Source of the DNA: Turritopsis dohrnii
Lineage: Eukaryota; Cnidaria; Hydrozoa; Anthoathecata; Oceaniidae
Assembly: GCA_027922465.2 (NCBI GenBank)
Contig: BQMF02000136.1
Coordinates: 558,001-622,000 of the forward strand
Direction of reading: 5' to 3'
DNA: 64,000 bases
The translations under genes were made by a program, and so were the position numbers. The notes under the pieces were generated by a model. That model saw only the letters and a list, made by a program, of their open reading frames with translations, ran no database searches and had not been told where the DNA came from. Below are positions 58,800-64,000 of the stretch, in pieces (positions within the stretch are counted from its first letter, which is position 1; every line of letters begins with the position of its first letter).

Positions 58800-61004
58800 T
58801 TATCATGATTATCGCAAATCTATGACGGAAGAAATATCAAATGCTAAGCAGCTGATTGGTGAGTTCTTAAAGACTAAAAGTTCTTATGTTCAACTCAACT
58901 TTCAAAGGCAATTCGGTGTATTTGAACAAGAGAAAATTTATGGCTAGTATTAACACTACATATTTGTTCAAAAGAAAATAGTAAAAGCGAATTTCAAAAT
59001 ATACCCTGTTTATCGAAGAAATTTTCCACTTGCCTAAACAGAAACGGTACAAAACCTATGGATATATTCTCTTCGCTTTCTTCACAGTTCATTATATCCA
59101 AGATTTAATTGTGAGATGGATTGATGTAACAGGATAGATTGCGTCACCATTATCACAGGAATTCAATTTTCTTAGCTTTCAGTAGTGATATTACATTAAA
59201 AACACTGGACCGTATGTTACATTAAAATCACTGGACCGTATGTTGAGCGGCTTGGATCACCCTTGTAGACAATACTCTTTCCAGTGTTAATTCGATGAAG
59301 TGCTGATGAAGAATTTCCCATGCGTTCATTTGGAAAATTTGCACAGGTGCCTGTGTGACAAGTGTCTTGTTTAATGACAATAGGTTGGAACGATGGAGAC
59401 TCTATCAGAAGAATGACTGACCATAGTAAGAATCTACTACAAACGTTATGGGATCTTAATAAGGAACATGGTTGTTATTATTTATTCATTTATTGAATTA
59501 TCTCGCACCTTAGACCATGTTTACATTTTCCGATTAAATATCATCCCTATTTTATTGCGGATATGACCACACTACTCCGACATAATATAGAGAACATTAA
59601 GTGATTTCACTGCGAAGTCAAATGATTGTAAAATGACCTCTCTTCATTTACACCCCCATGTAGTATGAGCACTCTTATGGCGTCACAAAATATTTCCTCG
59701 TTGACAGATTTTTTTAGCAATGCGGTATAATATAAAAAACTTTCGTGACGAACAAAAATGAACATAATGACGGTATAATTGATAGTCGATAATAAACCGT
59801 TTTTTAATTTGCCAGCCAATGAATGGCGTGTAATGAAATTATCGAAGGTTTGACTAAGCGCGCAAACTTCACCCATAAAATCACCGTTATCACCGTTGGC
59901 AAGATGATGAACAAAACTGGACTTCGTAATGACGGTATAAAGATAGTGGATAACGAACCTTACAAATTCCACGCATGTATTGCTGATATGTTATAACGAC
60001 GAACAAAACGAAACAGGTTTTTGTTTACTGCCATGCTTCTGAATCCATGCATCGACTTCTTTACCGGAACTTACCCAGTGGACAATTTATTAAAAAATCT
60101 CTGCGAAGGAGTGCGTTTCTAAAGAAATATGCAAACTATTTCAATAAGTATGCTCTTCATCGCAGTGGCTTTTTGACTATTTGTCCACTTTACAGGTATT
60201 TTGAAAATGCGTATCACTCGAAGGAATAGTAAAATTCCCAAACATTTTATAGATAGACTGAACCGAGTAAAAGAGACAAATTTTGACTCGATGACTTTTG
60301 GATAGCACTAGAGTTTGCGAAGATTTCCAAACTCCACTACACGACTTTTTGGCGTGCTTTGAAAATCACAAAACAACTGCAGACAATAGAATTTCATGGA
60401 ATCTTATGGTTTTAAATTTCCTGGGCGTACATAAACTTGAAACATTTTTATTTTTTGTGAAGCGAATATTTCCGTCGTGACGATCAGTTATTTTATCATT
60501 TATTCCCTGCATGTGTCGTCAGGAAAATCATGACGTAAGTAAGTCTTTACAGCATGAATGGTTTGCTTTAAAAGAGTAGTCACGTGACAAAACATAACAA
60601 CCGCGTTCCTACAAGAAGATACAAGTTGCGCCCCGTTTGGCGTAATGGGTAGACCCTGCAAGCGTGACTTGTGTTCTAACCTCCATCCTGTGGTATCTCG
60701 ATACTTCCACTCTGCAGGGTCCTTAGCCCATTAGAAGCCATCAACCAATGCACACCGGCCCTGTGCAATGCCGACTACTATGCTAGTTACCAAGCTGCAA
60801 ATTAAAAATGTTATCAACCAGATATAGTTTGGTGGAATATAATGGGCAAAAATCAACACTGATATAGATATATCTCGTGTGTTTAACATAGTACTATTAC
60901 GAATATATAAAGTAAACCAACTTTATAAGATGCTGATAATTAAATACATCAATACAGACATCAATATATACGTCAATACTTCAATACAGACATCAACAAA
61001 GGTT
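58800..61004. other. Intergenic between convergent genes, repeat-rich
   Basis: 59700-59990 contains inverted and direct repeats (gacggtataa three times; gccaatgaatggcgtg, also at 63487). 60080-60180 matches 54535-54660 (tctgcgaaggagtgcg, then tatgctcttcatcgcagtg). 60636-60760 is a tRNA-like hairpin unit. No gene was supported. Confidence 0.5.
60636..60760 (+). repeat. tRNA-like unit ending in an inverted repeat
   Basis: tggcgtaatgggtaga resembles a Pol III A box. taatgggtagaccctgca at 60644 is complementary to tgcagggtccttagccca at 60715, so the unit could fold as a long hairpin. The B-box position (gttctaacctcc) is degenerate. It may be a SINE fragment. Confidence 0.4.
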
Positions 61005-63344
61005 TTATAAGGCTGCTGCTTTTTTAGGCGAGCTATCTGGCCTCCAACCTTTTACCACAAAATTCAAGAGTTTTTTCGATTCTATGTTTGACATATTCAC
61101 ACCGTGGTCATTTTTAAGCGACATCAATGTATCTTTGTCAAGTATGTCCAGCAACAACTCTCCATTCACTTGATTCCGTTGACAAAAACTCGCCAAGTCT
61201 ATTAAATTTATTGTGATCAAATGAATGTATACGTCACTTTCCGACCAGTCACGTGGGTTTAGACTGTTTCTACGTGATGTTTGAGACGGACGGTCCCCGC
61301 CCAGCTCTGGTCGCCATCCTTTTACGTATTTCATAATCTTTTTTGCTTGGAATAAAGAAAGTTTTAATTCATTAACAAGATCATCTACTTCGAGATCAAT
61401 CAAAAGTTCGCCATTAATTTGATTTTCTTGGAAACTGTTTTTAAACTCTTCAAGTTTAAGCGATTCAAGTATTCTACACACTCCTTCTTCGCTGTATTTT
61501 CTGATCTCTTCGATACTTTTACGTTGAGCTGCTGTAAATGGCGAAGGAGCGCTCACGGTGGAATCCTCAGTTTTGGAACCATCGCTTTGTGATGGATAAT
61601 TTGACGTCATAAATGACGAGTTTGTACCAACTGCGTCGTGTTTACAGGATGTATTGTTACTGTTGTTGTTGTTGTTTATGTTATCTGTCTCTTCACTGTC
61701 CGCTGACCACAGATAGTTCGCGGACATCTTGCGTGACGTCATATTTCTCTCGGACATCGGTGAGCGTTTCAGTGGAACAGGAATACTCCATTCAGATAGA
61801 TTATCGAAACCATGATCCCCTGCGTTACTTGAAGCTGTTTCTGGTGTCAAACGAGAGCGGGAACGGGATCGATTTTGTTTTCTCCCAGACAAACATATTC
61901 CACTGTCACTGCTACCATTTCGACTATGTCTCCTCTTGATGTGAGGAACCGATTGGTTATCTAAAGATAGCGCATCCATACATTGTTCTATATGGTGAAA
62001 TGAACTGTTAAAAGCACTGTCACTTCCGCTTGATCGTATGTCAATTGAACAAAGACCGGTACTAGAACTTCCATCGTCACTTGTCAGAAATGTGCTCGTC
62101 GACTGAGTGTCAAAATCTCGCTGCATGTTTTTGTCTTCCATTTTATCGCATTTGCTTTTCGACTTTGATTTGAATTTTTTGAGGCTTTTCAAACTCAATT
62201 TGGATTTTACAAATTTTTCGATGTCTAAGCTGTTGTTCCGTTTTTTCCCATCATGAGTCGTTTTGTTCCGTTTTTTCCCATCATGAGTCGTTTGAATGGT
62301 ACTGCTGCTATCGAGACTTTTCGAACTCTTTCGTGAAAAACTATAATCATTGATGTTGCTGTTGTGTCGGCGAAGTATCTGCTCGTGACGTGTCGGCTCG
62401 TGTCGTGGTAACAACGGCGTGCGCAGTTCGTCGTAAACTTGATTCTGAAGTTCGCATGACGTATAAGGGTTATTAGTAGACATATAATCAAACCTTGTCA
62501 AATCAATTTTACCATGTGAACGATTGTTGGTCGATTGTGGTCGGTTGTTCACCAGCCCTTCAGCAACCTGAATTGTGATTGGCAGATCAGCCGAAAACGT
62601 CATAGCATGTCTCACACCATCTATAACCGATGTCGCTAAAATTGAGTTGATGGACAATTTCTTCTCTAAGCGGATCTCCCCTAACTGAGGACCGTAGCCA
62701 CAGTTTCTTTCACTAACCGGTAAAAACTGGACTTGAAACGGTAAGGAATGTTCTTCGTATAATTCCGCTAACAGAAAACTCTTATTCACCAAATCCGTTT
62801 CTATGGTTTCCATAAAAACTCCATTTAAATGAACCGGTAGTACGAACCGTCTCTCTTGACATGACGGTTCATTAAAATCCGGTACACGGCAATTAAGTCC
62901 GATGATTTGATTTTCATCTCCTATCACATGATCCATAATTTCTAGTGTCGACCATGATTGCAGTGCTTCGATGCCATCTCCTGTTTCCAAACTGTCTTCA
63001 AGCCGAACAAACTTTGGTGGGTGTTCACAAAAACACAACTCTCGTACCGAAGTAAACCTTCTTGGGTTTCCTAGCGATACGATTCGTACCTTGTATGGGC
63101 AGGAAAAAGGGATGTTGAGGTCTTTTCCATGTTCATCTGTACCAAGAAAAGCATCGGATCGTTTTTTCCCATGTAGCGTTAAAACCTGACCACTGGCAAT
63201 CGAGTCGTCTTCGTCAACCATATGTCCTTGCACTACCCGTACGATTTGTGGTAAATTAAAATTCGGGTTGTCAAGTACAAACTTTAATTTATATTCTGTG
63301 TCGTTCCAGACGATCCACTCATTGTTCATGTCTACATCTTCCAT
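61005..63344 (-). CDS. GAREM: GAREM-like CABIT-domain protein with two SAM domains
   Basis: GAREM proteins are cytoplasmic adaptors downstream of receptor tyrosine kinases that link to Grb2/Shp2 and ERK signalling. This 779-residue protein is encoded by one uninterrupted coding exon. Residues about 10-265 form a CABIT domain (VVQGHMV, LTLHGKK, PYKVRIV, RFVLPVHLNGVF). The middle is a Ser-rich linker with a Lys-rich patch and a duplicated THDGKKRN motif. Two SAM domains follow at about 616-678 (ENQINGELLIDLEVDDL) and 698-769 (RNQVNGELLLDILDKDTL), each ending in KGWRP. Vertebrate GAREMs have one C-terminal SAM. A likely 5'-UTR acceptor (ttcttttcag) lies about 50 bp upstream. I did not find a clear Tyr-containing Grb2 site, so the signalling role is inferred from family. 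Confidence 0.85.
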   Translation of the reverse strand: MEDVDMNNEWIVWNDTEYKLKFVLDNPNFNLPQIVRVVQGHMVDEDDSIASGQVLTLHGKKRSDAFLGTDEHGKDLNIPFSCPYKVRIVSLGNPRRFTSVRELCFCEHPPKFVRLEDSLETGDGIEALQSWSTLEIMDHVIGDENQIIGLNCRVPDFNEPSCQERRFVLPVHLNGVFMETIETDLVNKSFLLAELYEEHSLPFQVQFLPVSERNCGYGPQLGEIRLEKKLSINSILATSVIDGVRHAMTFSADLPITIQVAEGLVNNRPQSTNNRSHGKIDLTRFDYMSTNNPYTSCELQNQVYDELRTPLLPRHEPTRHEQILRRHNSNINDYSFSRKSSKSLDSSSTIQTTHDGKKRNKTTHDGKKRNNSLDIEKFVKSKLSLKSLKKFKSKSKSKCDKMEDKNMQRDFDTQSTSTFLTSDDGSSSTGLCSIDIRSSGSDSAFNSSFHHIEQCMDALSLDNQSVPHIKRRHSRNGSSDSGICLSGRKQNRSRSRSRLTPETASSNAGDHGFDNLSEWSIPVPLKRSPMSERNMTSRKMSANYLWSADSEETDNINNNNNSNNTSCKHDAVGTNSSFMTSNYPSQSDGSKTEDSTVSAPSPFTAAQRKSIEEIRKYSEEGVCRILESLKLEEFKNSFQENQINGELLIDLEVDDLVNELKLSLFQAKKIMKYVKGWRPELGGDRPSQTSRRNSLNPRDWSESDVYIHLITINLIDLASFCQRNQVNGELLLDILDKDTLMSLKNDHGVNMSNIESKKLLNFVVKGWRPDSSPKKAAAL

Positions 63345-64000
63345 CGTTATTTTTATTCTTTTGATTGTATGTTTCCGTCAATATCTTTAAGCTGAAAAGA
63401 AAAAAAGTATTGAAATTACTAATGGTTGCTACATAACAAACTTAAATGATAAGAATGGTGAAAAACTCTTTTTTAATAAACCAGTTAATGAATGGCGTGT
63501 GATATGAAATTATCAAAATGTCACACAGGAATGGAAAAGCGAATGCTTCTCCATTATTTGAAGTTGATGCAAATTCACTTAACATTCTTTTTCAGAATGT
63601 CAGAAGGTCTTTATTCAGAATTTTTGCATTTACAATACCATGCCAATGATGTTATAACAAATTAAATTTTACTATAATGACATTATACTGCTGTATGTTG
63701 ATCAGATTAAAACAAAATAAAATTGATAAACAAACAAACTAACAAATTGTTTACTGAAATATAAATAAACTAGGTATTGCAGGTGTATTGAATGTGTGAA
63801 GCACTGTTCATGATCCCAGATGTCAGCGCTCCAATGCAGTGTTGTTAAGAGTTTCAAGAATAGATAGAAGTTGATGTAATGAGTGATGTCAGTTAGATTT
63901 CCTGTTGATACAGCGTTCTAGAAGCTTTTAGAAAAACTGTCATTTCCTACAAAATAATGATTCGAATGCATCCATAGTTCCTTGTCGAAAAATTATAAAC
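63345..64000. other. 5' UTR and upstream intron of the GAREM-like gene
   Basis: On the minus strand a pyrimidine tract and cag acceptor lie at about 63392, so 63393 onward is probably a 5'-UTR intron that continues past the window edge. 63475-63530 matches the repeat at 59788-59845. Confidence 0.5.

Noticed and set aside
58621..58947. Alternative last frame for the secreted protein
   Set aside because: It overlaps exon 4 in another frame; the chosen frame agrees with all phase-2 junctions and continues the protein's composition.

Overview
This is nuclear DNA from an animal: AT-rich, with spliced GT-AG genes and dense with transposable elements. I assembled spliced models by eye from reading frame, splice sites and intron phase. 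The proteins are animal types (Derlin, Ku70, RBM19, GAREM-like CABIT/SAM). The repeat mix (CR1-like LINEs, Kolobok, Harbinger, hAT-like, mariner-type MITEs, Helitron/Helentron-like elements with internal satellites) points to an invertebrate. I cannot decide between a cnidarian, a tunicate and another lineage.

Layout, left to right. 1-4632 is a transposon graveyard with at least five nested insertions. The first exon of a Derlin-2 gene (minus, 4896-4988; the rest lies off the left edge) is head-to-head with a dynamin/EHD-like GTPase carrying two C-terminal membrane segments (plus, 5212-17177, 12 exons). The GTPase's 8.1-kb first intron holds a Kolobok-like element with a THAP gene and a P2X7-tail-like gene, and a Helentron-like element containing 18 copies of a 128-bp repeat. 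17875-21110 is a Harbinger element that swallowed an inverted copy of that Helentron-like element and a LINE. A 30-bp VNTR follows. Ku70/XRCC6 (minus, 23387-27363) has only four coding exons. 27364-36498 is gene-free and full of LINEs, a hAT-like element and two abutting TTAA-type elements.

RBM19 (plus, 36499-43256, 15 exons, six RRMs) converges on a remarkable secreted protein (minus, 44535-53599, 19 exons, 1301 aa). That protein has four tandem hevamine-type GH18 domains, every one of which has lost the catalytic DxxDxDxE motif. Beyond a tRNA-derived SINE lies a divergently transcribed secreted protein of unknown family whose exons carry a short repeated motif (plus, 56231-58799). It converges on a GAREM-like CABIT protein with two SAM domains (minus, 61005-63344).

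The host genes do not form one pathway. They cover ER-associated degradation (Derlin), membrane remodelling (GTPase), DNA end joining (Ku70), rRNA processing (RBM19), extracellular carbohydrate recognition (GH18-like) and receptor signalling (GAREM-like). The most novel items are the catalytically dead four-domain GH18 protein, the repeat-motif secreted protein, the Kolobok two-gene element and the uniform 128-bp satellite. Exon borders were read by eye and may be off by 1-2 bases.
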